Source of the DNA: CAYVUI01 sp964454745
Lineage (GTDB): Bacteria > Planctomycetota > Phycisphaerae > Sedimentisphaerales > Anaerohalosphaeraceae
Assembly (NCBI GenBank): GCA_964454745.1
Contig: CAYVUI010000001.1
Coordinates: forward strand, 45,021 to 109,020
DNA: 64,000 nt
Direction: 5' to 3'
This document shows, piece after piece, positions 1-8,315 of the stretch. How positions within the stretch are numbered: the stretch's first letter is position 1; the number at the start of each line of letters is the position of its first letter. The position numbers were made by a program, and so were the translations under genes. A model generated the notes under the pieces. The model saw only the letters and a list, made by a program, of their open reading frames with translations. It did not search any database and had not been told where the DNA came from.

Positions 1-156
1 ACAGATGGAAAAACCAATAAGCAGATTGCTTCAGAACTCGGCATCAGCTACAAGACGGCTGATTTCCATCGTCAGAATATCCTCAAAAAGATGCAGATCA
101 GTTCTGTTATTGAACTGACACAGATGAAAATTCTCGCCGAGCAGATCGAAAGCTAA
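1..156 (+). CDS. LuxR-type HTH regulator, C-terminal fragment
   Basis: The window opens inside this gene, so only the last 51 residues are visible. They form a LuxR/NarL-type helix-turn-helix: the stretch NKQIASELGISYKTADFHRQ has the usual recognition-helix pattern, followed by a helix ending in MQISSVIELTQ. In such proteins this domain binds DNA at the C-terminal end of a response regulator or sensor-regulator. The missing N-terminus lies upstream of the window, so I cannot say whether a receiver domain is present. The next gene, msrA, is convergent, with stop codons 7 bases apart. Confidence 0.75.
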   Translation, partial: TDGKTNKQIASELGISYKTADFHRQNILKKMQISSVIELTQMKILAEQIES

Positions 157-163
157 GCCTGCA

Positions 164-793
164 CTAATGAGCCCGGCAGCTCGAGCGTCCCCTTTTTTCG
201 AGATACTGCTGATGATAATCTTCCGCCCGGTAAAAAGTCTGTGCCGGTTCGATCTGCGTCACGACCTCGCTGCGATATTTCCCGGAGGCATTGAGTTTTT
301 CTTTTGACTCCCGGGCCGCTTTTTGCTGATCTTCGTTATGATAGAAAATCACGGACCGATATTGCGAACCGATATCCGGCCCCTGCCGATTCGGGGTCGT
401 AGGGTTGTGCATCTCCCAGAATAAATCCAGTAGTGCCGTGTAATCCACCTTTTCCGGATCGAATACCACCTGAACAACCTCCGCATGGCCGGTTCGGTCC
501 GAACAAACCTGCTTATACGTCGGGTTTTCAAGATTTCCCCCGCTGTAGCCCACACTTGTGGAAACCACACCGGGAATTTTTCGAAAAGAGGCTTCTACTC
601 CCCAAAAACACCCTGCACCAAATGTCGCAAGCTCTAAATTCTCTTTTAAAGCCTCTGGCTGATCGTAAGTCTGTGTATCCACCGCATTGTCTGCCTGTGC
701 CGGTTCCATCATTTTATTCTCCCTGCACCCGGAGGTGAGTATCAAAACAACACTGACTATAAGGATAAAAACGAAAAATAAATACCATTTCAT
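164..793 (-). CDS. msrA: Peptide methionine-(S)-sulfoxide reductase, lipoprotein form
   Basis: MsrA reduces methionine-S-sulfoxide in oxidised proteins using a catalytic cysteine. The motif GAGCFWGVE carries that cysteine (C in GCFWG), and the later stretches VGYSGG, GHAEVVQVVFDP and HNPTTPNRQGPDIGSQYRS are typical of the family. The N-terminus is a hydrophobic signal ending in a lipobox (LTSGC), so this copy should be exported and lipid-anchored, protecting envelope proteins. I place the start at the ATG at 793, which has GGGAG seven bases upstream; the longer frame would need a TTG at 814. About 209 residues including the signal, of which roughly 160 match the usual catalytic length. Confidence 0.93.
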   Translation of the reverse strand: MKWYLFFVFILIVSVVLILTSGCRENKMMEPAQADNAVDTQTYDQPEALKENLELATFGAGCFWGVEASFRKIPGVVSTSVGYSGGNLENPTYKQVCSDRTGHAEVVQVVFDPEKVDYTALLDLFWEMHNPTTPNRQGPDIGSQYRSVIFYHNEDQQKAARESKEKLNASGKYRSEVVTQIEPAQTFYRAEDYHQQYLEKRGRSSCRAH

Positions 794-934
794 TTGGTTT
801 CTCCCAAAGAGCAAATTATTATGCGTAAATCGTTATTATCTGTACGAAGTAACGGACCTGAAAGTTCTTTTTTGCTGAACGCAAAGCAAACTGATTGTAA
901 CTAATTATATCCTATACAGTTGGAACATTTAGTC

Positions 935-1624
935 ATGATAAACAAAGATACCAGCACTCCCTATCGAGCGGACGAATACGACCAGAATGTCGTAAAAACA
1001 CTGCCGTATTACCATTTTTTTCACGAAGAAACCATCGAACTGGTCCGCCAGCTTCGACCCCGTCCGGGCAAATGGCTCGATACCGGCGGCGGATCAGGAA
1101 CCCTGCTGATCAAAGCCTGCCGGGAATTTCCTGAAACGGACTTTTATTATGCTGATCCTTCCGAAACCATGAAACAGGTCGCTCAAAAGAGAATCAACGC
1201 CAGTGAAAATGTCACGTTTCTCGACTGCGTTTCCACCCAAAACCTCAAAAATGTTACCTCAGAAACCTTCGATATCATCTCAGCGGTGATGTGCCACCAT
1301 TACCTCACGGCCCAGCAGCGCAGCCAGGCCATTCAAACCTGCTTTGATCTGCTCAATTCTTCGGGGATCCTGATCGTTTTTGAACATACCGTCTATACCG
1401 ATCCGGAGGTCAATCAGGCTCAAATGCTCCGCTGGGAAAGGTTCCAGATCGAACAGGGCCGTCCGCCGGAAAAGGTAAAAGACCACCTGAGCCGTTTTGG
1501 AAGGCATTATTTACCCATCTGCGTGGAGGAACACCTTAATCTCTATCGGAAAACAGGCTTTCTCTGGTCGCAGTGTGTCTGGAGATCGTGTATGCAGGCA
1601 GGTTTTGTTGCCTGTAAGAAATGA
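935..1624 (+). CDS. Class I SAM-dependent methyltransferase
   Basis: The sequence has the class I methyltransferase fold signature: motif I WLDTGGGSGTLLIKA binds S-adenosylmethionine, DFYYADPSE follows as the acidic loop, and FDIISAVMCHHYL corresponds to the post-motif region. Length (229 residues) fits a small-molecule methyltransferase of the ubiE/tehB-like group, but the substrate cannot be read from the sequence. The ATG at 935 is used here; an in-frame TTG at 920 is the alternative, and neither has a strong Shine-Dalgarno. It stands alone, divergent from msrA and convergent with the FixJ-like regulator. Confidence 0.75.
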   Translation: MINKDTSTPYRADEYDQNVVKTLPYYHFFHEETIELVRQLRPRPGKWLDTGGGSGTLLIKACREFPETDFYYADPSETMKQVAQKRINASENVTFLDCVSTQNLKNVTSETFDIISAVMCHHYLTAQQRSQAIQTCFDLLNSSGILIVFEHTVYTDPEVNQAQMLRWERFQIEQGRPPEKVKDHLSRFGRHYLPICVEEHLNLYRKTGFLWSQCVWRSCMQAGFVACKK

Positions 1625-1636
1625 TCACATAAGGAG

Positions 1637-2266
1637 TTAGCCATCGGAAGCAAACGGGGCCACTTCATGCCGGGCCAGTTTGCGAACCAGTTCAACGGTG
1701 CTCTTGCTGCCCATCTTTTCGAGGATGTGATTTCGGTGAAACGCTACGGCCCTCTGGCTCACATTGAGATCGCTGGCCGCTTCCTTGTCCGACATCCCCT
1801 GCATAATCAGCTCCAGCACCTGGGCCTCCCGGTTGGTCAGCGTCTTGAGCCTGTCGGTAATTCCATTTCGCTCCTGGCTGAAAAGGCGGCCCTGGGCACC
1901 CATCTCGAGGCCTTTTTTGATGCTTTCCCAGAGAGCCTGCTCACGGAAAGGCTTTTCGATAAAATCGATCGCGCCTTCCTGCATCGCACGAACAGCCATC
2001 GGAACGTCCCCATGACCAGTAATGACAATAATCGGCATGGATATCCCGTCATCCTTGAGCCGGGCCTGAAGTTCGAGTCCGCTCATTCCGGGCATGCGAA
2101 CATCCAGAACAAGACATCCGTCACGGTCCGGAGTATAACAGTCCAGAAAATCCTCCGCACTGGCATACGCCTCCGCCTGGAATGCAAGACCCTCCACAAG
2201 GTCGCAGATACCGTCACGAATCGCCTTATCATCATCAATGACAAATACGGTCTGTTTTGTATTCAT
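1637..2266 (-). CDS. FixJ/NarL-family response regulator
   Basis: A two-domain transcription regulator of 209 residues. The N-terminal receiver (about 5-120) shows VIDDD, the phospho-acceptor in LDVRMPGMSG and the conserved lysine in IEKPF. The C-terminal LuxR-type HTH (about 140-200) includes LTNREAQVLELIMQGMSDKE and the recognition helix VSQRAVAFHRNHI. The upstream gene on the same strand encodes a PAS histidine kinase of the FixL/TodS type, and the two very probably form a pair, with the kinase phosphorylating this protein. The ATG start has GGGAG seven bases upstream. Targets are unknown. Confidence 0.92.
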   Translation of the reverse strand: MNTKQTVFVIDDDKAIRDGICDLVEGLAFQAEAYASAEDFLDCYTPDRDGCLVLDVRMPGMSGLELQARLKDDGISMPIIVITGHGDVPMAVRAMQEGAIDFIEKPFREQALWESIKKGLEMGAQGRLFSQERNGITDRLKTLTNREAQVLELIMQGMSDKEAASDLNVSQRAVAFHRNHILEKMGSKSTVELVRKLARHEVAPFASDG

Positions 2267-2370
2267 ATTCTATCTCCCGGGTATAACTCCTTCTAATTAT
2301 ACCTGAAAAACCGGAAACCTCTACTAAAAATCGAGTTTTTTTCTACTATGTTGGAAAATAATTGTCAGTA

Positions 2371-4101
2371 TCATTCCTTATCTCTATCCGATGCAGGAAG
2401 CGTAAAACTGATAATCACCCCATTGGGGTCATTTTTTCGGGCTCGTATTTTCCCGCCGTGATTTTCCACAATGGTTTTGGTGATCGAAAGCCCCAGCCCC
2501 AGGCCCTTTTGCTTTGTCGTGTAAAATGGCTCAAAAATCCGATCATAATCCTCATGCTTTAGCCCCATACCCCTGTCCAGGACGGATACCTCCACATCCC
2601 CGCGGGGGATCGTATCACTGCATATCGTCAGTGTTCGATGCTCTTTGGGGATGATTTTCATCGCTTCACAGGCGTTCTGTGCCAAGTTGATCAGTACCTG
2701 CTCGAGCTGAACCCGATCGGCAAACACTTTCGGTAGGGATTCGCCCAGTTCCAGCTCAATCGCCACATCCTGGTGTCGGGCAGCGGTCTCAAAAAAGCCC
2801 AGAGACTCAAGCATCACCTCATTGATATCGAGCACCTTTTTCAGCGGGGGCTCTTTGCGGATAAACCCCTTGATCCCATTGATGATATCTCCGGCACGTG
2901 CCGCCTGGCGGACCACCGTGTGGAGTTTGGACTCGAGCTTTTCATGATTGATTTCCTGCGCTCGAAGAAGGGAAATACACCCTTCCGAATGCGTTAAAAT
3001 GGCACAGAGCGGCTGATTGAGCTCATGGGCCAGTCCGGAGGCCAGTTCCCCGATCGAGATCAGTCTCGAGGCATGGGCCAGCTCTTCCTGGTGACGGCGG
3101 GCCTTTTCTTCCGCTCGCTTTCGTTCAGTGATGTCGTGAACAATCGAAAGAAGTATTTTACCGGTTTGCAGTTGAATCGGGGAACTGTATACTTCCACAT
3201 CACGGATTTGACCATCGGCCAGGCGATGCTGAAAAACAAAATAATTACTGCGGGTTTCCCGGGCCTTTTTCATGTCCCGTTCGATCTCTTGACGGGATTT
3301 AATATTGATATCAAAGACGCTTTTTGAAGACATTTCCTCTCGGCTGTACCCGTAAAAACGACACGCCGATGGATTGGCTTCCAAGATTCTGCCGGTTCCC
3401 GGATCAATAATCAGCATGACCGCCAGGCTGCCCTCAAACTGGTTTCGGTAGCGGAGTTCACTCTCGCGAAGCGCTTTTTCCATCCGTTTTCGTTCAGCGA
3501 TCTCATTTTGAAGCTCCTGATTGGCCCGATTCAGTTCCGTGGTTCGTTCCTGCACTCGCTGTTCGAGCTGCTCATAGGATTCCTGCAATTTTTCTTCCAC
3601 TCTTTTGCGACGAGTGATATCCTCAAGAGTGACCATTACGGAATCCGGTTCAATATAGGCAAAACTCATATCAAAATATCGATTTTCATCGGCGAACTTG
3701 GGTTTGCGGTACAACTCGCGTCGAATGGTGTTTTGCTGCTCATAACTTTCAAACACGAGGGCAAGAATCTCCGGTTCGTGCGTAAAAACCTGTGAGATAT
3801 CTTTGCCGACAAATTCTTTGATGGCACCGCTTGTCATTTCACCGGCGGCCCGGTTGTAATCGGCCAGAATGAAAGTATCCCGATGCCTTTGCCAGATACA
3901 GGTGGCGATTGGAGACTTGAGATAATACTGACCGTATTTGAGGCCGGTAAAAGCCAGACCTTCGAGATGTTCCGGCGATTTGCCGCTGATGGAAACAGCC
4001 TCCTCGCTTATCCGACTTAGCTGGTCCTGCATGGTTGCCAGGTGGCGAATCAACTCCACACGTCCCTGCTGAGTTATCTCGCGCGAATCCGGGTTAGGCA
4101 T
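2371..4101 (-). CDS. PAS-domain sensor histidine kinase (FixL/TodS-like)
   Basis: A soluble sensor kinase of 576 residues with no membrane segment visible. Order: a PAS-like domain (about 50-160), a coiled coil rich in E, R and Q (165-210), a second PAS domain (212-330, LEANPSACRFYGYSREEM), a HisKA dimerisation domain with the phospho-acceptor His at about 359 (LAHELNQPL), and a HATPase domain with N box NLAQNACEAM and glycine box GLGLGLSITKT. The short form HELNQPL is typical of the FixL/TodS kinase group. It lies upstream of the FixJ-like regulator, with about 100 bases between them. The signal sensed is not evident. Confidence 0.92.
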   Translation of the reverse strand: MPNPDSREITQQGRVELIRHLATMQDQLSRISEEAVSISGKSPEHLEGLAFTGLKYGQYYLKSPIATCIWQRHRDTFILADYNRAAGEMTSGAIKEFVGKDISQVFTHEPEILALVFESYEQQNTIRRELYRKPKFADENRYFDMSFAYIEPDSVMVTLEDITRRKRVEEKLQESYEQLEQRVQERTTELNRANQELQNEIAERKRMEKALRESELRYRNQFEGSLAVMLIIDPGTGRILEANPSACRFYGYSREEMSSKSVFDINIKSRQEIERDMKKARETRSNYFVFQHRLADGQIRDVEVYSSPIQLQTGKILLSIVHDITERKRAEEKARRHQEELAHASRLISIGELASGLAHELNQPLCAILTHSEGCISLLRAQEINHEKLESKLHTVVRQAARAGDIINGIKGFIRKEPPLKKVLDINEVMLESLGFFETAARHQDVAIELELGESLPKVFADRVQLEQVLINLAQNACEAMKIIPKEHRTLTICSDTIPRGDVEVSVLDRGMGLKHEDYDRIFEPFYTTKQKGLGLGLSITKTIVENHGGKIRARKNDPNGVIISFTLPASDRDKE

Positions 4102-4189
4102 TTCAAATCGTCTCCTTGTCAGCCTTTTGGGTAAATAACCAAGAGGTGTAACAGACTATCACCAATTGTATGAAAATGCAAGGAAACAC

Positions 4190-4213
4190 TTATCGGCAAT
4201 ATTGCCTATTTTA
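4190..4213 (-). promoter_or_regulatory. Possible promoter/operator upstream of the PAS kinase gene
   Basis: On the minus strand, about 90 bases before the kinase start, there is a perfect GCCGATAA (the sigma-28 -10 consensus) at 4190-4197, preceded by TAAA at 4210-4213. The spacing (12 bases between TAAA and GCCGATAA) is 3 bases shorter than the sigma-28 ideal, so the call is weak. A 12-base palindrome, GGCAATATTGCC (4195-4206), overlaps it and could be an operator. Confidence 0.25.
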
Positions 4214-4294
4214 GGCTGCCCTTTGAGAAAAAGTACCCGTAAACGGAAATAAAAGACATTGCCTAACTTCTAATCGCAAAATATAACAGCGTTA

Positions 4295-5617
4295 TTAATA
4301 CCCCATTTCATCCAGAACCTTCTGAAGACGAATTCTCGCTTCCTGGGCCTCAGGTCCGGCCTGGGCAGGATCAATGGGATTGGATTCAGTCAGATCGTTC
4401 TCCACATCGTACAATTCACCGCTGTCATAGAGCTTCCAGCGGTGGTCGCGGGCATTAATAGTCAACGGATATTTATCCTGTGACATCATCGGATCATTCC
4501 AGCAGAAAACCCACTCGCGCGGCGTAAATTTCTCGCCGCGAAGCAGCGGAGCGAGGCTGTGACCGTCAATTTTGGTATTGGCCGGCAATTCGGCGTGAGC
4601 CAGGTCCGCACACGTCGGCATCAGGTCCGTAAAGTCAACCAGTGCATCAGTAACCAGTCCTGAAGGCGCCGTGCCGGGCCAGTTCGCAATAAAGGCGACA
4701 TGCGTCCCCCGGTCGTCGGTATAGCCCTTGCCGCCGTCAAAAGTGCTGCCATCCTGCATTTGGCTTTGTATGAGCTGAGAGGTGCCGTTGTCACCGGTAA
4801 AGATAACCAGGGTGTCCTCACGCAGACCTTTCTGGTCGAGAGCATCCACAATCCGCCCCACAAGCTTATCCATGTACGCCACCATATCGGGGAAAAATTC
4901 TGTCGAATTGGCGAACCGGTTGTCCGGCCATTCGGGGGAATCAGGGGTGGGCATAAACGGCGAGTGCGTCAGGGCCATCGGGAAATAAACAAAGAATGAT
5001 TTGTCCTTTTTACGATCAATGAAATCAATGATGAAATCGGTAAACACATCCGGTCCGTACTGGCCGACCATATCCTGGTAGAGCACTCCATTTTTACGAT
5101 ACGTCGGGTCGGCATAGCGGTCTCCCGGTGTTTCGAGCGACCACAGGCAATACTCGTCAAATCCCGCCCGATCCGGGTACATCCCGTCGCCACCGCCGTA
5201 AAGCTGCCACTTTCCGGCAATGCAGGTTTCATACCCGGCTTTTTTCATCACATGGCCAAACGTAGTCTCCCGCGCACTGATCGCACCAAAGCTGAAGTAA
5301 TTGCGGAAATTGTAACGCCCGGTCATGATCTGCACACGCGAAGGGGTACACAGCGGCTGAGAGTAGGCATGGGTAAAGCGAATCCCGCTTGCGGCCAGGG
5401 CATCCAGACGCGGCGTCTGGTAGCTTTCACCGGAATTGAGATTGATATCCCCGCCGTAACAGCGAAGTGCCTCAAAGCCGAGGTCATCGGCCATAATCAA
5501 AATGACATTGGGCCCGCGCCGTGCGGCATTAATCTTGAAAAAATCGCCGGATACGAGAAATCCGCCAACGGACGCAAGTGCGGTATTCTTAATAAACTCT
5601 CTTCGATTCATTCCCAT
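4295..5617 (-). CDS. Tat-exported sulfatase
   Basis: A sulfatase of the arylsulfatase A-like superfamily (440 residues), which hydrolyses sulfate esters of polysaccharides or small molecules. The metal-binding DD pair is seen in NVILIMADDLGFE, the formylglycine site in LCTPSRVQIMTGR (C-x-P-S-R, so it needs an anaerobic or aerobic maturase encoded elsewhere), and a further acidic motif in VIFTGDNGTS. The N-terminus MNRREFIKNTALASVGG resembles a twin-arginine-type signal, placing the enzyme in the periplasm or outside. Such sulfatases are abundant in marine Planctomycetota that degrade sulfated glycans. The ATG start has GGAGA upstream. The neighbouring LamG protein is on the same strand and may belong to the same locus. 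Confidence 0.92.
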   Translation of the reverse strand: MGMNRREFIKNTALASVGGFLVSGDFFKINAARRGPNVILIMADDLGFEALRCYGGDINLNSGESYQTPRLDALAASGIRFTHAYSQPLCTPSRVQIMTGRYNFRNYFSFGAISARETTFGHVMKKAGYETCIAGKWQLYGGGDGMYPDRAGFDEYCLWSLETPGDRYADPTYRKNGVLYQDMVGQYGPDVFTDFIIDFIDRKKDKSFFVYFPMALTHSPFMPTPDSPEWPDNRFANSTEFFPDMVAYMDKLVGRIVDALDQKGLREDTLVIFTGDNGTSQLIQSQMQDGSTFDGGKGYTDDRGTHVAFIANWPGTAPSGLVTDALVDFTDLMPTCADLAHAELPANTKIDGHSLAPLLRGEKFTPREWVFCWNDPMMSQDKYPLTINARDHRWKLYDSGELYDVENDLTESNPIDPAQAGPEAQEARIRLQKVLDEMGY

Positions 5618-5648
5618 GTATCTTTCTCCGCGTTTTGAGATTGGTTTT

Positions 5649-8192
5649 TTATTGAGGCCACAGTTCTGTACTTAGCCAGTTACTGCCTATCCATCCAAAA
5701 TCCTCATAATCAATTGCACCATCGGCCACTGGGTCCTTTGTTCCCACCACCGGCAGCAGAGGCTGATAGAGACTGGAAGAGGCCCCCTGGGCCAGGTAAA
5801 GCACTTCGTCATGGCTCAGCGCCCTGTCAAAGATCATAAACTCATCAAGCCGACCGGCGAAACCGCCCTGGGCCTGCCCGGTCTCCAGCCCGATGCGGGC
5901 ATCAGATGCACCCGAGCCGTCCATCAGCTTCGCCGCATCTTTCTGCCGGGCCGCAAGCAGTCCATCCCGGTAAATCCGCATGACACCCCCGGAGGCATCC
6001 TTGACAAAGGCATAATGGGTCCATTGCGTGTAAGCGTCTTCTAAGCCCGGCCGGATACCTGCCATGTCCCACTTGTACTGGCTGGCATCACGGGATGAAT
6101 CTCCGGCAAAAAATTCGATCGGGTAGACAGGTGAATCCGGGTCCACATCCGCCTTGATCCATAAACTGATCGTCATGCCGGTCGAAACCGTATCAAAAAC
6201 CTGGCCGGGAATCGTCACCCCATAGGTTCCATCCAGGTACAGCGCATATCCTGAAACCGCATCCGTATCATCCCATGGGTCACAGGAAACACAGGCATCT
6301 ACGGCGGCATGAAAATCGTTGCCGGAAAGATCAACCGCGGTATTGCCCGCGAATACATCAAAGCTGTACCATGCGCGAAGCCCGGTCTGCCCCGGATCAG
6401 ACGCATTGACCGTGTAACCCGCAAGCAGCCAATCCTGCATCCAGAAGGCGGCATCCTCAATATCGATCAGGCAATCGCCATTGCGATCCAGTACGGTATA
6501 ATCCGCCATACAGCGAGGGCCGTATAAAGCGATATCATCAATGTAAATCCTGGCCGTCTGGCCCGGAACGCTTCGCCCCGGGATTACAGCGCCGATGCTT
6601 ATCGACTGCACCTGCGACAAATTAATGCCGGCAAAATCATCGAGATCAATATCGACCGCCTGCCACTGCTCCAAAGTCAGGATATCCTTCTTATCCGTGG
6701 AGAACTGCGAGGTATTGGAACCATCGGAAACTTTCACGATCAATTGTTCAACATCCGGATGACCGAAATATCGAAACGAAAGCGACTGGATATTATTGGA
6801 TGCCCAGTTTTGTGATGGCGCAAGCGTTTTGACCACTTCACCATAATGCGGGCCGGATGGATTCATAAAATCAATCTTCATCGACTGATTGACATACACA
6901 TATATCCGATCGTCAACGGTCAGGCTGATCTGGGCACCCGTGGGATTGGAATAATTACTCTGCCAGCCGTTTTGCAGTTGCGTATCATTCGCATAACCGT
7001 CAAAGTCATCGATCATCACCTGGTCTTTGATCTGGATCATCCAGACACTGCCGGGCCATACTTCCTGCGTAGAGGTATTCACTTCATCAATACGCCAGTA
7101 AAAGACCTGGCCGATTTCGACCATTTCGGGCCATGTATAAGAGGTCGAAGACTGGCGTCCCCTGTATACTTCCGGATCGCCGGCCAGCACCTCTTCATAC
7201 GACGTACCGAAATACACATCATGGGCATCGGCAAAATCTCCCGCAGACCAGGTCACTGTCATCGGCTCACTGTCCCACACCTCCAGAACCGCCCGATGTT
7301 CCGGAGACGGATTCCAGGCCACTGCATAATCGACCGCGGAGGCAGTTACCACCGTCTGACCGGACGTATATTCGTACAACACTTCGCCCCGTCCGTCATG
7401 AGCGGTAATCACACCCAGGTCTACATAATCCTTAATATCAAGGGTCACATCCCCGGTAAGGATAAACTGCCCGCCCGTAATATCCATGGATCCGGTTGAT
7501 TTAAAAACAATCGAAGATGCCTTAAGTATGCCGCCGTTTAGCTGGATATGCCCTGAACCGGTGATGTCATCCTCCGGAACCAAGACCGCACCGGAACCGC
7601 CCGTGCAGTCCACGAGTCCCCCATTAATAATCAGATTGCCGTTCCCCTCGCCGCCGACGTGAATCAAATCCGACAGGCACTGACCGTCGTGAATAACAGC
7701 GTATCCTGTTGATCCGGAAATGTAACCGATACGAAGCCCCTGGCCTGCAGTCATCGTTCCGCCGGTCATTTCATAGGTTCCAACACCTTTAAAACCCGGC
7801 TGGAGACGATTGACAATCGAGAGCGTGCCCCCCTGCTGAAGAAATTTACCCACACCTGAGGCATTATTGGCGATCTTGACCGCTACCGCCTGCAAAGCCC
7901 CCCCGGTCATTGTCAAAACGCATTCCCGACTGTCATAATCCCCCGGGCCGCGAAGTACATTGCAAGATGCATTGTCGCCCGATTCGATCAAAGGCCCGGA
8001 ACCGCCGGGGACAAAGTCAACCACGGCATCGACCGACGAGTGGGGAAGCCCTCCTGACCAGTTCGAAGAAGTAGTCCACTTATATCCAGAACCGCCGTCC
8101 GTCCAAATCGAAGCGGCAAAACATGGAAAAACCGCAAGTAAAATAAGAATCAGGCTTGCTTTGAATGTATCCCGAAAATTCATCGATTTCAC
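5649..8192 (-). CDS. Secreted LamG-domain surface protein with dockerin-like repeats
   Basis: A large exported protein of about 847 residues. After a signal peptide (LILILLAVFPCFAAS) come beta-strand repeats rich in G, T and N with the pattern MTGGTMTAGQ (about 40-290), a fibronectin-like stretch, a carbohydrate-binding-like beta domain (about 400-560), a calcium-loop motif DRNGDCLIDIEDAAFWMQDW, a LamG/concanavalin-like domain (about 610-800), and a second EF-hand-like half at the C-terminus (DGAIDYEDFGWIGSNW). The two acidic loops resemble dockerin halves placed either side of LamG. I take the GTG at 8192 as start, because GGAGG lies eight bases upstream; the ATG at 8216 has no ribosome site. 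Likely glycan binding or adhesion; no catalytic motif is recognised. Confidence 0.75.
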   Translation of the reverse strand: MKSMNFRDTFKASLILILLAVFPCFAASIWTDGGSGYKWTTSSNWSGGLPHSSVDAVVDFVPGGSGPLIESGDNASCNVLRGPGDYDSRECVLTMTGGALQAVAVKIANNASGVGKFLQQGGTLSIVNRLQPGFKGVGTYEMTGGTMTAGQGLRIGYISGSTGYAVIHDGQCLSDLIHVGGEGNGNLIINGGLVDCTGGSGAVLVPEDDITGSGHIQLNGGILKASSIVFKSTGSMDITGGQFILTGDVTLDIKDYVDLGVITAHDGRGEVLYEYTSGQTVVTASAVDYAVAWNPSPEHRAVLEVWDSEPMTVTWSAGDFADAHDVYFGTSYEEVLAGDPEVYRGRQSSTSYTWPEMVEIGQVFYWRIDEVNTSTQEVWPGSVWMIQIKDQVMIDDFDGYANDTQLQNGWQSNYSNPTGAQISLTVDDRIYVYVNQSMKIDFMNPSGPHYGEVVKTLAPSQNWASNNIQSLSFRYFGHPDVEQLIVKVSDGSNTSQFSTDKKDILTLEQWQAVDIDLDDFAGINLSQVQSISIGAVIPGRSVPGQTARIYIDDIALYGPRCMADYTVLDRNGDCLIDIEDAAFWMQDWLLAGYTVNASDPGQTGLRAWYSFDVFAGNTAVDLSGNDFHAAVDACVSCDPWDDTDAVSGYALYLDGTYGVTIPGQVFDTVSTGMTISLWIKADVDPDSPVYPIEFFAGDSSRDASQYKWDMAGIRPGLEDAYTQWTHYAFVKDASGGVMRIYRDGLLAARQKDAAKLMDGSGASDARIGLETGQAQGGFAGRLDEFMIFDRALSHDEVLYLAQGASSSLYQPLLPVVGTKDPVADGAIDYEDFGWIGSNWLSTELWPQ

Positions 8193-8212
8193 ACCTGCAT
8201 CCTCCGAAGTCT

Positions 8213-8304
8213 GCATTTTGTAAATGGTTACGATCAGCTCATTTCATAAAGCAGTAACCTATTATAACAGAACTTAATGTTTACAACAAGCGCATTTTGT
8301 AAAT
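8213..8304. repeat. 13-base direct repeat around the LamG gene promoter
   Basis: GCATTTTGTAAAT occurs at 8213-8225 and again at 8292-8304, 79 bases apart, one copy just before the gene start and one just upstream of the -35 element. The arrangement suggests paired operator sites or a small duplication. Confidence 0.5.
8261..8289 (-). promoter_or_regulatory. Sigma-70 type promoter for the LamG protein gene
   Basis: On the minus strand TTGTTG (8284-8289) is followed after 17 bases by a perfect TATAAT (8261-8266). Transcription would start near 8254, about 60 bases before the GTG at 8192. Confidence 0.6.
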
Positions 8305-8315
8305 TTAACACTTTC

